NCBI GenBank assembly: GCA_004194705.1
Contig: SADC01000150.1
Location: 1 to 64,000, forward strand
Source: Ditylenchus dipsaci
Lineage: Eukaryota > Nematoda > Chromadorea > Rhabditida > Anguinidae
Direction of reading: 5' to 3'
Length of the DNA: 64,000 nt
Shown here: piece after piece, positions 45,400 through 57,824 of the stretch
Position numbering within the stretch: position 1 is the first letter of the stretch
How the letters are laid out: the number at the start of each line of letters is the position of its first letter
Notes under the pieces: model-generated
Databases searched by the model: none
Seen by the model: the letters and a program-made list of their open reading frames with translations, nothing else
Told to the model about the DNA's origin: nothing
Position numbers and translations under genes: made by a program

Positions 45400-47444
45400 T
45401 AGCTGGTTGTGTGGGTGTGCACAACGAGTCTGTTGCGCAAGGAGGAGAGCTCAGTAGAGCCTCAGTAGTAGGTTAGCCGAAAACGGCCGTGTGTGTGTAT
45501 GCAAGCAGGCGTACTATTCACTCGAATGAATGAAGGTTTCACCCCCTGCCCACCTTATATAAGCTAGTCGGGAAGCGGCTCCTCCTCTCTGGTTTCTCTT
45601 TGGACCCCCTCTTTCCATCCAATATTTCTCTGAACACATATGTATTGCCTTCAATGTTCTGTATATGTAATCCGTTGCAATGAGCTTTGCCACGCCCACC
45701 CAGAAAGTGCTGGAAAGAATGACTGCTTGATTTTGTTGTTTTTTTATGCGTCCTGTTGTTATGGTTATTGTTGGTGTTCACCGTAGTCTGGGAATAAAAG
45801 AAAGTTGTTGACAAACACAAATATTTTGAAAGACCCCAAAGGGCTGATTCAACCTTGAAGCTTGAGCTTTTTTTGATGATATTTGAGTAGAGAGTTGTTT
45901 GAGATAGGAAAACTCATTTTTTGAATTTTTGTCCAATTTTTGGTCACATTTTTTTGAAAACGTCATCAGACTATTTTATACCCACGGGCTATTTTTCTTC
46001 TGTCGATAAGTGTATGAGTCTAATAATGAAATTTTTTCAGAAAAGAAGTTGAGCTGGGAAACAAAATATTGGTCGAGGTTGAAAAATATATTAGATGATA
46101 TTCGAGGTTTGATAGTTCTTGTTTTTTGTTACAAGACTAAAATGAGTCTTAATTGGGCTCGAAAAAAACTTAAAAAAAATAAATTTAGAGAATATTTTCG
46201 ATGATATTTTGACAAAAAAACTTTTTCGTTAAAAAATTTCCAGTAAGGCTTTTGTTCCAAATCTAGCTTTAGGGCTCAATTGCTTGTTTTCTGTTTTTGT
46301 TTTTCTGCCTCTGACTTGTTCTGTGTATCTACATTAGAATTATTAATCGAGCAGGAGAGAATAAGCCATGTTTATTGTTAGAATATTAATGAAAAAGTGG
46401 GTTTTGAGAAAATAATTTTTTGCCATCATTTTGAGACCAAAGAGTGGTACTGCTGCTGTTTTAATTGAGCGAAAAATATTTTAATTGAAAGCTTACCTAT
46501 GGACAACAAAAGATTGCTGATGGAACTGCTTTTAAATTAATTGAACATTTTGATGAACAAAATAATTCGAGTAAAATATATGGCACAACTTGTTGATTTA
46601 TATAAAATTCGACAGACGAAAACATTGGCTTAACCCTCAACAAATGTAGCCACAAAGTCACTTAAGTATAAAAAATATTATTGTTATATAAATTTATCTT
46701 GTAAACTTTAAAGAATATTTATTGCTGTATAAAACATAACTGTTTTCTAAAAGTTACAAAGTGCAAAGAGAATGAAAAAAAGTTATTTCCTTCAAAACAC
46801 TAATAATTGATGACACCAGCTGCTTGGCTCATAGAAAATAAATTTGTTGCCGAAAAACTTCCTTGGAGGAAGTTTTTTCTCTCTTGTTGATAAGAAAAAA
46901 TATGTTTCCCAGCAAAAAAGAATGGATCTGAATTCCTTCAATCAAAACATGACGACAAATACGTCAGAAGTTTATATGAAAAAAAAAAACAAAAGTCATT
47001 GCAAACTTCGTTTGCACAATAATTAAGTTTGCTGATAAGAAAAGCGATTGTTCTTTGCTTTTTGCAAATTCGTTTTTTTACTGGTATTTCAAAATTTTGT
47101 TTGATTTACCATAAGTTCCTCTAACACTTTATTGCAAATATTCAAAGGTTGTTAAAATTATAAAATTTCAGCTTTTCAATAAGGTAATTACTGAGCGTTT
47201 AAAACACTTCAATAATATAAATTTTCAATGACCTCAGATTTTGGTGCAATTGTTCAATTTTTTGCAGATGGCTAAAAAAGCTTATCAATAATCTGACAGG
47301 TTTTCCAATATAAAGAATTTCTAGAGCAGAAAAATTCAAAGGGACATACCCATCCAATATGATTACATTCTGTAGGTTTGCCTTCTTAAATAATCTAGCT
47401 TTTTGATTGATTGGTCTGAATCCAAATAAGGCCGGATTTAAATT
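45400..47444. other. Gene-poor AT-rich region
   Basis: Many short ORFs without conserved character. No inverted-repeat element was recognised. The 45400-45800 part is less AT-rich and could be a promoter or UTR, but nothing decides it. Confidence 0.4.
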
Positions 47445-47450
47445 AGTACA

Positions 47451-47720
47451 GTAAACTCTCGATTCTATGCCATCCCCAAAAATCCGACACTTAGCACCCC
47501 CTAATTTTTTGAATTTTTCGTGAAATGTGATTTTCAGTCTAGTCAAAATAACGTAAGGATTATGAATTTACCAGTAGTTTTTGCAAATGACAACAATTTC
47601 ACCTTTCCCTCTCGATGTTAGGCCACTCATTTCTGGGTTTCTCTTAATATTGGCTTAAAAAGTGACGGACCCTAGGCGGGAACGAACTTTTGAGGGTCGC
47701 GTGAAATTGAGAGTTGAATG
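47451..47720. mobile_element. pogo-like element related to the 9633 palindrome
   Basis: CAGTAAACTCTCGATTCTAT at the left; GACGGACCCTAGGCGGGAAC and GTGAAATTGAGAGTTGAATG at the right. The same interior words (TCGGACCCTAGGCGG, GAACGAACTT) occur in 9633-10056. Confidence 0.65.
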
Positions 47721-47721
47721 T

Positions 47722-48325
47722 ATACTAATTTCTTCTAATGGAAATTTTTTCAAAAGCTCTATTTACTAATGTGAATATGGCTGGTCTATTCAGAAAAATT
47801 CTGAAATGTTTTGGACAAATTTTCTACCATAATACTCTTATGAGGCGAATTTTTTTTACGATTCGAACATTTAAATTATCACTGCTGCTTTGTCTGCATT
47901 TTCAAATTTCCTCATTAAAATTTATATGTTCATTTTCCGGCGTGATTCCGTCTTTTTATAAAAACATAAGAGTATGTGAAAAGCTTTTTGATGATTTTCA
48001 CTGCTGATCTCTGCAAAATTTTTACTGATGATCTCTGCAAAATTTACAGCCATATAATGTGATTGTAACAGCCCGGTCCAAAGTCCAACTTTTTAAAGGA
48101 GTTCTAGAAATTTTCCATCTCTTTGTCCACTCTTATTCATAGCTTGTGGTTGGCTGGCTGGAAAATAGGCACAGCTAAGCAAGCTTGTGTGAGTGTTGTT
48201 GTTGACGATTATTTGCTAGCTAGACAGGAAGAAGTTTTCTCAGCACGAAAAAGCAGCAGAGCTGAGCCTGGTGTTCACGTGAATTGCATACAAACCTTTC
48301 TTCTTGCTAATCATTTTTCTGACTA
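47722..48325. other. Unassigned; one possible coding stretch
   Basis: 48123-48325 plus strand reads WKIGTAKQACVSVVVDDYLL and ARQEEVFSARKSSRAEPGVH before running into the 48329 element. Not recognised; low support. Confidence 0.25.
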
Positions 48326-48622
48326 CGGACCTCGCTATAGTGCGACCCCACTATAGTGCGACTTCCACTATAGTGCGAGTTCAGGACCAGTTTGGTTGGT
48401 TTTGCCCCAAATAAGGCTGACTAGACCTCCAATATAGTGCGACCCCACTATAGTGCGACTTCCACTATAGTGCGAACCTGACGCGGTCCCGACAAATAAA
48501 ACGACCCTCGATATAGTGCGATTCATAAAAATTTATGTTAAAAATCACAGGATTTTGAATTCCCGCCGAAAAATCAATTATGGTACAGTCGCAAACAACT
48601 ACTAAGATACTCATTCTTCTTT

Positions 48623-49211
48623 AGGGCTAGGGGAAGATTGCCAAAAACGAAAATTGCCAAACGTATGTTTTGCCAAAACGAAGATTGCCAAAACGAAAAT
48701 TGCCAAAACGAAGATTGCCAAAAACGAAAATGCCAAACGTATGTTTTGCCAAAACGAAGATTGCCAAAACGAAAATTGCCAAACGAAGATTGCCAAAACG
48801 AAAATTGCCAAAACGAAAATTGCCAAAACGAAAATTGCCAAAAACGAAAATTGCAAAAACGAAAATTGCCAAAAACGAAAATTGCCAAAACGAAAATTGC
48901 CAAAACGACATTTGTCTTGACTCTGAGGTGTCACTATATTGTAGGAGTCACTATATCTAGTTTGACTTAAGTCATTTTTAGACGAATAGATAAATGAAGG
49001 GTACGTTATGTGGAACTGAGTGGTATATGTTCGTATTCACTAAGCTTTCATTTGTCATGGCAATTTTCGTTTTTGGCAATTTTCGTTTTGGCAATCTTCG
49101 TTTTGGCAATTTCGTTTTGGCAATTTTCGTTTTGGCAATCGTCGTTTTGGCAATTTTCGTTTGGCAATCATCGTTTTGGCAATTTTCGTTTTTGGCAATC
49201 TTCCCCTAGCC
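48623..49211. mobile_element. TIR MITE, motif CCAAAACGAAGATTG
   Basis: GGCTAGGGGAAGATTGCC and GGCAATCTTCCCCTAGCC inverted. About 20 copies of a 15-mer GCCAAAACGAAAATT on the left and 10 inverted copies on the right around a 130-bp centre. Flanks TCTTTAG / TCTTTTAG suggest an 8-bp duplication with one T missing. Six-frame ORFs here are repeat artefacts. Confidence 0.8.
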
Positions 49212-49409
49212 TCTTTTAGTCTCTGACGTGTAACGCCATCGTAATTTTCATTATTTAGTTATTTTGCAATGAGCACTCCTAACAAAAGTCGCGCTTCTTC
49301 ACAGTCCTTTGATTGTTTATTGTTCATTTTGTTAATTTGTTCTTGTTATGGTTGTTTTACGAATGAAACTTTGATTTAATGCAGCGTTTTGAATGATAAG
49401 CTCGATATA

Positions 49410-49587
49410 CAGTGAATCTCCCATTAAAATACCCATCCAATTAACATAAATCTCTCATTAACATAACGCTAGTGTCGGTCCCTTTCAATTGATCTCTATA
49501 TAATTTACCCTCCCATTAACATAAACTTCCCATTAACATGATGGTTTTGCCGGTCCCTTGGCGTTATGTTGATGGGAGATTTGACTG
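49410..49587. mobile_element. pogo-like MITE, motif CCCATTAACATAAA
   Basis: CAGTGAATCTCCCATTAAAA and TTGATGGGAGATTTGACTG, with TA flanks. Internally CATTAACATAA x5 and CGGTCCCTT x2, the same plan as 42121 but with a different motif. Confidence 0.82.
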
Positions 49588-49947
49588 TAGTGCGAACATT
49601 GTTTTCAAATGGTTTGGAGACCCTCGATATAGTGCGACTCCCACTATAGTGCGAGTTTGGGCTGACCCCAAGGGTCGCACTATAGCGAGGTTCGACTGTA
49701 TATATTTTGCGAACAAAGATCAATAAACTTTGACAAGATATGTGGTAAAATAATAAAAGTATTTTAAAAGTTTAAATTAAGTAGCTACCTGCAAACTTAG
49801 AATTTTTCTATGGAAGTACTGAAATCCACGAGAAAATCTATATCTGCATTTTTCTTTCCGTTTTTGTTGCAATTTTTTAAAAATTTTTGCACTAGACTGA
49901 TTTGATGGCTCTATATATGTTCATATCCCTCCCGAAAAAAAAAAATT

Positions 49948-50206
49948 GGGGACGCAACCAACACGCCAATAAAAAACTTACCAACGCAAACACTTCGCCA
50001 ACGTCAGAACTATCCAACGTCAAATCTCGCCATAATGTTGGTCATGAAAAAGCACCGAAAAAAAAGAAACGCAAAAACTCGCCAACAAAAAGTCGATTTA
50101 AGGGCCTTTTATGGCCGATCCTGAGGGGGCTTTGAATCTAATTTTTCGTCGGTGAGTTTTGCAGTTAACGAGTTATGGCGTTGGCGAGTCGGTTACGTCC
50201 CGAAAT
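49948..50206. mobile_element. TIR MITE, motif CTCGCCAACG
   Basis: GGGACGCAACCAACACGCCA and GGCGAGTCGGTTACGTCCC inverted; repeated CGCCAACG inside. No certain duplication. Confidence 0.55.
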
Positions 50207-50639
50207 TTGCATTGGTCCTCCTTTTTTGCAAGTTTTTTTAATTTGCCTTGGTCACCTCGTTGTTGTTTTTGCAAAGTTTTTCTTGTTTTTTCTTTTGACA
50301 TATTTCCATGTTTTTGTCTTATTTTCATCCCTTTCAATACTTTGGTCGGCAATATGTACCTTCCGCCAAAATAATTTTTTCAGTCTAATAAAGAGGAAGC
50401 CGAAAATACAATTTTGTAATTTGAGCAGATTTCTGATGACAAAACTATGTGAAAATAAAGGTTTTCGGATAATTTTTTATTTAAAAAATTGCAATAAAAA
50501 CAACAGAGGACCAAGGTGAACTTTTTTAGAGCCGATTTGTTTTTGCCTCAGACCCACTAACCGAAGTCTCAGGCCAAGGCAATCTTGGCTTTGTAACGTA
50601 CTATCAAACTTCACTAAAAGGTTTGAAAAATGCGGATAT

Positions 50640-50910
50640 TTAGATGGACAAAGCTTTTTTGGTGCGAATTTTTTTTTGTTTCAAAAATTAGCTGGCGCAA
50701 AGAAACTTTTTCACTGCAAATCGACATTTTTGATGCCCAGTTTCGCAATTTGCAACAAAAAATTAGTTTTAGACGGTTCTAAAGAGCCGATTTTGAGAGG
50801 GGTATATCAAAGTAGCATTGGGGGGGGGGGGTTGGCTGTTGTGTTTTAAGCATTTTTGAGAGGTATATCGAAGTAGCGCCAACAAAAAAAAAGCTTTGTC
50901 CGATCTAGAT
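50640..50910. mobile_element. Possible TIR MITE
   Basis: GATGGACAAAGCTTTTTTGG and AAAAAAAGCTTTGTCCGATC are inverted; a G-run with GGTATATC..GTAGC lies inside. Confidence 0.45.
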
Positions 50911-51634
50911 ATTTAAAAAAAAATCGATTTTAAAAATCTCAAATCCAGGGCTACATGCTAGCGAAAAAAATTGCAACTAACCTTGAAAGAAATAATCCAA
51001 ATATAAACTATTGTGGTGGAATTCAGTAATTTCTGGTGAAATTCAGACTTTTGATGGAGCACTTCGGTTACAGCCTATTTTAAATATTTCATGCAAAATG
51101 TCTTTGCTGCTCATTATAAAGTATACAATCGGAATCTTTAATAATTTGCCTCCTTCCAAATCACAAAACGAAAAAAAGGTTAAGTGCACTCTTAAAAGCT
51201 TTTAAATCGGGAAACTTGAGCTTTTAATTTTACCAACATTGTGATTTGTCTTTTTTTAATCAAAACATTTGAGGATTACTGAGGTGAAATTTCTAAGACA
51301 AAGCAAACAAATAAACTCAAGATCATTTGTATTTGTTAGTACACGTGTAGATTATACGAAATTTTTCTGTGGTGTGTTTTGAGTGAAACAAGAACATAAA
51401 CATCTAGATTATTTGGGCGACAGTGATAGTTGCTCTTTGTATAGATGTTTGAAGAACTTCAGTTGACTTTAAAGCTTTAAAAGAAAGTTTAAGTTTTCCA
51501 TATAGTATTTCTCGAAAACAATAACAATCAGCAGTTAGAAAAATTAAAAAAAAAAGTTCCTCAGAAAATAAAAAAAAAGCCATTCAATTCATGCCACCGA
51601 TCAGATTTTTATAAAAGGTATAAATGCACTGCAA
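50911..51634. other. Unassigned AT-rich DNA
   Basis: No recognised gene or repeat. Confidence 0.4.
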
Positions 51635-51639
51635 TCAGT

Positions 51640-51805
51640 GTTTTCATAATGACACTAACATTGACACTGACGTCATGCTGACATCTAAAATGACACTAAC
51701 AATGACATTGACATCTGACACTGACATTTAAAATGACACTGACACTAAATGTCAGTGTCAGTGTCATTGTCAGTGTGATGTCATTTAGTCAGTGTCAGAT
51801 GTCAT
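51640..51805. mobile_element. Truncated TGACACTGACA element
   Basis: CAGTGTTTTCATAATGACAC begins a hAT-like end. The block is TGACACTGACATT repeats and their complement, cut by the MULE that follows. Related to 3420-3902. Confidence 0.55.
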
Positions 51806-51828
51806 GTCAATTATAAAAAGGGTGGTAT

Positions 51829-54826
51829 TTTTTTTGTCCGTAGAATACTCGTTTTTGTCCGTAGAATATTTTTTTTTGTCCGTAGATTTTGAATGTCCGT
51901 AGAATACTCGTTTTTGTCCGTAGATTACTCGTTTTGTCCGTAGATTTCTCGTTTTTGTCCGTAGATTTTGAATGTCCGTAGAATACTCGTTTTGTCCGTA
52001 GATTACTCGTTTTTGTCCGTAGATTTCTCGTTTTTGTCCGTAGATTTTGAATCTCCATAGAATATTCGTTTTTCAGCTATGTCTCTGCAAGAAGTGTCTG
52101 GTCGGAGAAAGAATAAGCCTGCTCTCGTCTACGAACAAGTGATCAAATTTAGTGGTGACGAAGCTGAGAGCCATCTACTGCAGTGGAAAAAGAATGTGAA
52201 CACCGTGTGGTCATTAAACCAGTGGCAGTTGTAAGGTTTTGTTGTCATTCTTAGTTTTTTCAAGATTTTTAGCAAGAAGAGAGCTTTTTGCAACAAGCAT
52301 GTAGTTGAGAATTGGAATTGCGCTGTCTCAAAAGAAAGGTGTGTCTGCCAAGCTAAGCTCAGGATCCGAAGGCCCAGTAGCAATCAAGAAATTATCGTCG
52401 AGTCAAGTGGGAAGCACTCTAGCCATGAATCAACTGCACAAGGATTAAATCTCTCCAAAGTCAAACAGGTCATTCGGAGAAAGCAAAAGAAGGGAAAACC
52501 GGAAAGCTGATTCTGCAGGATATGCTCGTAAGTATTTTGTAGCTCTCTACAGTTTTTTCTCAATACCAGGTCCACATATGTTTCAGGAATGGACACTATT
52601 AGCTCAGTACCTAATCTTCGCCAGATCCAACTTTCTGAGCCGTGAGAAAAAAGAGACACTACGCCGGTTACAATCGCACACCTCGATGATATGCTGCCAT
52701 GAAAAGAATCGAGCCAGTTGACGACGATGAAGTTTTCGTTGCCAGTTTTCAATCGAGAAGAGTCAACAACGTCAGCGAGTTTTGCCTTGTGTGGTCGACA
52801 AGAAAATTGAAGAGGTTCCAGCGTAGCTCCAAGTTTGTCAATATCGACTCTACATACCGCTCAATTGGAATGGTTATCCAGTAATGTTCATCGTAAATAG
52901 TGATTTTTGTATGAATTTAAATCTTTTTTCTCAGGTTGGGGGCTTTTCCGATGCTAATAAGCGTTCTTTCTTACGCACGTTGCCTTGGCATCCAATTAAA
53001 GCACCTGGTGTTATGAGATATTTTTGCGAGCTATCAGCGCATGCAATTACTCTCCAGCGGTGTTAATGGCTGATGGTGACCAATCAATTACAGCAGGTTA
53101 GTCTTTTAATCATTGAACTAATTTTTATCAAAAAAGTTCAGCTACAAGACTCGTGTGGCCTAATGCGCTGCGAGCGATGTGTTTTTTCCACGTGATGCAG
53201 AATCTGCGCAAGATGATGAAACAATTAAGCCTCTCAAAAGAAATCAAGCAAGCAATCTACCGAGATGTGGGAAAGGTACAATTGGCATGCAGTGAGTTAG
53301 AATTTAAGCAAGGTTTCATTTTGCTGTTTGATATTACGTAATAAACGTCTGTTTCAGCTGTGCGTGCACTTCTGGAATACTGGCAATACAATTGCATCGC
53401 AAGAAGCAATTTGTACACAGTTTATTTCCTACTTTCGCACTTCCTGGGTCGAGTCAAATCTCAGTGGTTGGTATGAAGGATTTAATAGCTTTCCATCTAC
53501 GACAATTGGTCTTGAGTCCTGGAACCGTGTAATAAGACTGCGGTACCTTCGTAGCTTCTTCTACTGCGTCCTTTCTGCGAGCAGCCGAAAAAATAATCGA
53601 AAATTGCCAGCAAGTGTCCAGATCACCAGGTAATTCATTCATGCCTCATACCTTCTCGCGTTACATGGGCCTTTCTTAGATTGTGGCCTCAGTTCCATCG
53701 ATACACAATTTCTTTATCGCGAAGCTCATTTATTAGAAGAAGAAGGTCGTCGAATTTATGGAAGCAGAAGTATTTTCGTGATGCCATCGAAGAAGGTGAC
53801 TGATCAAGATATCGTCCAGCGCTATGATCTTTTCAATGGGGGGCTACATCTCGTAACTTGGGTTCAGTACTTGGTAGATTTTTGCCGATGAATCGCTAAA
53901 TCTGTTGTAATATAATCTGATTCAGGAGTTAAAGTCGCTCTTCTATGTAATTCTCCCATTTCGCTCTGGCCAAGTTACTATTCGTGCACTTGTTATGAGG
54001 GGTCAAAGAAGGGAGCATGCAAACATGCGCTGCTGATCATGAAGAAGCAAGGAGCCATTCAATTTCCGAGGCATGCTGTGGCTGATATATTGGGAAAGAA
54101 AAGAAAGAGAGGAAGACCTTCTCAAGGATAAATTTTCAATTGTAGGCTTGTTATTGTTAACGTTGTTAAAACGTGGCTTTTGTTTAACGAAAATAATTGT
54201 GTAGTTGATATGGAAACGTGGATTGAAGAAATACTACAGGGAGATATATTATCCGATATCAACTCTAAATGTAGAACACGGCTCTACGCATATTCTTCTA
54301 CCGCCAATTCTTCTACCGGACAATTGGTCAGAAACCTTTCGGTATGCCCATCGCCCGCCGTGATTATTCATACTTTTCACTGCACATACAATTGACAATG
54401 TGCAAAACATTAAAAATCATACAGATCTAACAATTAAAAGTCATTATTGTATAGACGCTTGAAATCTATGACCAAAAACAGAATGGGCATGAACAAGTAT
54501 TCCATGGACAAAAAATTACTATTCTTCGGAATTCAAAATCTATGGGAAAAAACGAGTATTCTATGGACAAAAATAATTACTACCCTTTGGCCACTCCGGA
54601 CTCCAAGTGGGTCCTAAGCCATCTGGCCAAATTTTAAAATGACCAAATTTTATTAAAAGTGGTTGATTTCGTGTCGAGAATCAACTCTACGGACAAAAAC
54701 GAGAAATCTACGGACAAAACGAGTAATCTACGGACAAAAACGAGTATTCTACGGACATTCAAAATCTACGGACAAAAAAAAATATTCTACGGACAAAACG
54801 AGTATTCTACGGACAAAAAGAAATAT
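51829..54826 (+). mobile_element. MULE with tandem-motif ends, motif TCTACGGACAAAAACGAG
   Basis: Nine or more copies of TTTTGTCCGTAGAATACTCG at 51833-52060 and the inverted set at 54685-54815, around a transposase gene. The outermost bases are GGTGGTATTT and AAATATTATCC. I could not find a clean duplication, the left flank being a disrupted element. A degenerate extra array is at 54460-54570. Confidence 0.82.
52078..54131 (+). pseudogene. Mutator-like transposase with SWIM finger, frameshifted
   Basis: Starts MSLQEVSGRRKNKPALVYEQ. After a GTAAGG intron it gives KKRAFCNKHVVENWNCAVSK and CQAKLRI (Cys/His N-terminal finger). Further blocks: FVNIDSTYRS (Asp of the first DDE motif), GFSDANKRSFLRTLPWHP, LRAMCFFHVMQNLRKMMKQL, then WYEGFNSFPSTTIGLESWNR. 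At the end CTCYEGSKKGACKHALLIMK is a SWIM zinc finger (CxC..CxH), and the tail LGKKRKRGRPSQG ends at 54131. The order matches full-length animal and oomycete MULE proteins. Several frame shifts and stops (for example 52510, 53062, 53340) break it; some may be short introns or assembly errors. It is the best candidate source of activity for the Mutator-type MITEs. Confidence 0.85.
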
Positions 54827-54829
54827 TAT

Positions 54830-55430
54830 CCATTTTTTATTCATTTGTATCAATATTAATCACTTCTAGCCATATATTTACTTTGATAATGGCTAAACAT
54901 TCGGAAAGCAGCTAAAATTTATGCGATGCCGCTGGATATCCTATTTCTTATTTATCACTTGGTTTTCTCTTTAGAGTTTGGCAAAAGAGCCTACGAATAA
55001 GTACATAATCGAGAGAATCGCTCAGAATTGTCTCTAAAGTATGTGCGCGCATATTCCATGCGCATATTTTATTCTCAAGCCCCTATGTCCCCGAAGAGGG
55101 TAATCTTGTAACATTTTTTTAATTCATGCCCTTACGAATTTTTTATATTTTCAGCCGTTTTGTAGTTTCAGAACACATTTGAGGCCGTCCTAACGCATGC
55201 TGGCCTACCCTTTGCCTAAGGCTTTGCCTAAATTATAAAAAGACAATAAAATGGCCTGAAATTTTGTAGAAGGCGCAAACTCTGTATGAAATCTCAGAAG
55301 GTGCCAAACACCCTAATGACGATGAGAATCAAGGATTCAGAGACGCAAAAAGATATTAAAGCCCATCACACATCGAAAAAAATGACAAAACGTCAAAATA
55401 ACACTAGACGAAGGTCAAACTCGAGACCCT
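54830..55430. other. Gene-free stretch with two dispersed-repeat fragments
   Basis: 55030-55100 is a family C fragment (GTATGTGCGCGCAT, AAGCCCCTATGTCCCCGAAG). 55165-55240 is the complement of the GTAGGCCAGCGCATG unit found at 1840. Confidence 0.5.
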
Positions 55431-55590
55431 TGTATCGAGTTGGCGTATCGAGTCGTAACTGTATCGAGTTGGCGTATCGAGCCGCAACTGTATCGAGTTG
55501 GCGTATCGAGTCGCAACTGTATCGAGTTGGTGTATCGAGTCGCAACTGTATCGAGTTGGTGTATCGAGTCACAATGTGTATCGAGTCGTC
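55431..55590. repeat. Tandem repeat, about 29-bp unit
   Basis: About five units of GTATCGAGTTGGCGTATCGA followed by GTCGCAACT, with small changes. No inverted partner found. ORFs across it are artefacts. Confidence 0.8.
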
Positions 55591-55599
55591 GTTATACCT

Positions 55600-56125
55600 T
55601 TACAGCCAGCCTTTTACGTGTTAAATTTAATAATGTGTAACAAAGCGGAACTCAAGTCTTTTAACAAACTAATAAAGGCGATTAAAATACCATCAATTGC
55701 CTTTTTATTTGATAACAACGACCGTTCAAAAATAATATGAAGTTAGATGAAAATAATTAAACTGAAAATAAACCACAAGCTTGCTTTGTTGGCTGTTGTA
55801 ATTTGGCTTTGGCTCGAGCGCAAGACAGCTCAAACAAGTCGGACCCGAATATCTTTTTCTTACCCTATTTATATTTTGGGAAACATTTTCGAGTAATCTT
55901 GGCATACACAGGCTTATTCTGGGCCTAAGAAAAATAAAAAAAAACCGGGGGGGGGGGGGGGGCGACTGTTGGTGAAAAGCTCAAAATCAATATGCGTAGT
56001 TCAATAGAGCCAGAAAATGTATCAATGCTTACAAAATTAAAAAATCAACTGAGAAAGGAATACTAAGAAATTGACTTGCATAGTATGTGCCTCTCTAGGT
56101 TGCCGTGCCCCTATAAATGTGGTAA
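55600..56125. other. Unassigned DNA with a G-run
   Basis: A 17-base G run near 55948. Otherwise nothing recognised. Confidence 0.4.
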
Positions 56126-56129
56126 CTAA

Positions 56130-56733
56130 TGGCTCTATCACAATTGAAGGTGTAAATGTAAATGTAAGTGTAAGTGTAAATGTAAATGTAAGTGTAAGTG
56201 TAAATGTAAATGTAAGTGTAAGTGTAAATGTTTTTGGTATTGTGAAGACACCTTACATTTACACTTACATTTACACTTACACTTACATTTACACTTACAC
56301 TTACCCCTTCACAATACAAATGCAAATATTTACTTATTAATTTTTATTGCTAAAATCCTGCTTATTTATCAACAAATATATATTTTTTGAATTTTAACTG
56401 CTAGTAGTGAAAGTTTTCAATTAATGATATTCTTAATCAAACTTCAATCAAATCATATTTTCTTGGAAATCCACACTACCGGCACCATTAAAAAATTCAA
56501 CAACATTTAAAATCCATATTTGTTTTTAAAAAATCCATATTTGTTAAAAAAAAACACATATTTAGCAATAAAACGAAAATAAGTGAAAACTTTGCATTTA
56601 CACTTACATTGGTATTGTGAAACCCTAAGTGTAAATGTAAGTGTAAGTGTAAATGTTTTTGGTATTGTGAAGACACCTTACATTTACACTTACACTTACA
56701 TTTACATTTACACCTTCAATTGTGATAGAGCCA
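56130..56733. mobile_element. Harbinger-type MITE, motif GTAAATGTAAGT
   Basis: TGGCTCTATCACAATTGAAG and CTTCAATTGTGATAGAGCCA are exact inverted ends, with TAA duplications (56127-56129 and 56734-56736). GTAAATGTAAGTGTAA arrays follow each end, plus a second pair around 56250-56310 and 56590-56650. Same TAA target and TGGC start as the element at 28206. Confidence 0.82.
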
Positions 56734-56739
56734 TAAATC

Positions 56740-57388
56740 GTTCAAACTATTAAAATAAAATTATTCATAAGTTTATAATAATTAGTTGCTTTAGTCCTAA
56801 ATTAGCGAAAAAGCGTATTTCCAAAAAGCATTTTCAAGAAAAAGGTAATTTTTTCAACATTTAAGAAACAAGCTCAATAGAATTACCTAAATTCACTTCC
56901 AAATATGCCATTAACTGTAAATAGTGGTTTTTTCACCTGCTTATATATAAATTTACAACTAGTTATCTGTCCATAAATATACTTTTTGAAATCTTTTTAC
57001 GAATTTTTATTAATTGCCGTCATTGTAAATTTTTCAACGATGAAAACTATAAAAATATCGAGAGATTTTTTTTAAATTCTCGTTAATTAATTCATTCATT
57101 TTTATAAATTTCACCTATTCGATGAACACCTTTTTAACCGAAAAAATGACGCCTAAAATTAGGTAGAGGGCACTAACTCAACATAACATCCTTGTTTTTT
57201 TACAAATACGATTACTCAATATTTGTAAACTTATGCAATTTTTTTTTATAATTTTTGACGCTTTCAAAATTATGATAGAAAGAATTTTTTAAAATTTTTG
57301 TCCTTGCGAACATTTTATGGCCCCAACTTTTAAAATTTTCAAATTTCATGAAATTTAACTCACTGCTTTCTCTAAATTAATCTTATTT
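56740..57388. other. Unassigned AT-rich DNA
   Basis: No gene, inverted repeat or array recognised. Confidence 0.4.
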
Positions 57389-57390
57389 AC

Positions 57391-57824
57391 TAGGTGTCCC
57401 AGAAAAAAAATCCCTACACTTCAAGGGCACCGTACGACCATTTTTTTATTTCAATTTTTTTCAAACGATATATCATTCTGTAGCCCTGGAAATTCTTTAT
57501 CCAATGGTAAATAAACATTTTTTATTACTGATGAAAAAATTATGGATGAATTGATAGACAAAATTTTAAATCTCGATTTCAAATCCGGAAATTTTTAGTT
57601 TTTGTTAAAATATTTAATGGTCAAACAATTCGTAAAATTTCAAAAGCTGTAAATTTCATAATGTAGCGCATACCAGGAGCTGCCAAATCTATTTTACAGA
57701 AAAAACATAGATCTGCGTACTGAGAATTTCCAAAAAATGACATATCGTTGAAAAAAGTGAAATAAAAAAATGGTCGTACGGTGCCCTTGAAGTGTAGGGA
57801 TTTTTTTCTGGACACCCTGTAGTA
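57391..57824. mobile_element. Mariner-type long-TIR MITE
   Basis: AGGTGTCCCAGAAAAAAAAT and CCCTACACTTCAAGGGCACC at the left, with the complement at 57765-57822 ending GGACACCCTG then TA. Each arm exceeds 75 bp. The CAGGGTGT start resembles the element at 34903 but the arms differ. Confidence 0.78.

Larger units (their letters stand above)
48329..49702. mobile_element. pogo-like element, motif CACTATAGTGCGAC, split by two MITEs
   Basis: The left part (48329-48530) and right part (49618-49702) carry CTATAGTGCGACCCC and its complement; the right end is CTATAGCGAGGTTCGACTG before TA. Insertions at 48623-49211 and 49410-49587 account for most of the interior. Confidence 0.6.

Noticed and set aside
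48640..48915. Regularly spaced repeats resembling a CRISPR array
   Set aside because: The units are contiguous without unique spacers and have an inverted partner array; the genome is eukaryotic. It is a transposon end.
48574..48970. Long ORFs in all frames over the CCAAAACGAAGATTG array
   Set aside because: They arise because a 15-bp unit without stops stays open in every frame; both strands show the same, so there is no protein.
55420..55640. Repeat-containing protein (RVSSRNCIELAYR units)
   Set aside because: The same tandem DNA repeat is open in three frames; there is no conserved flank.
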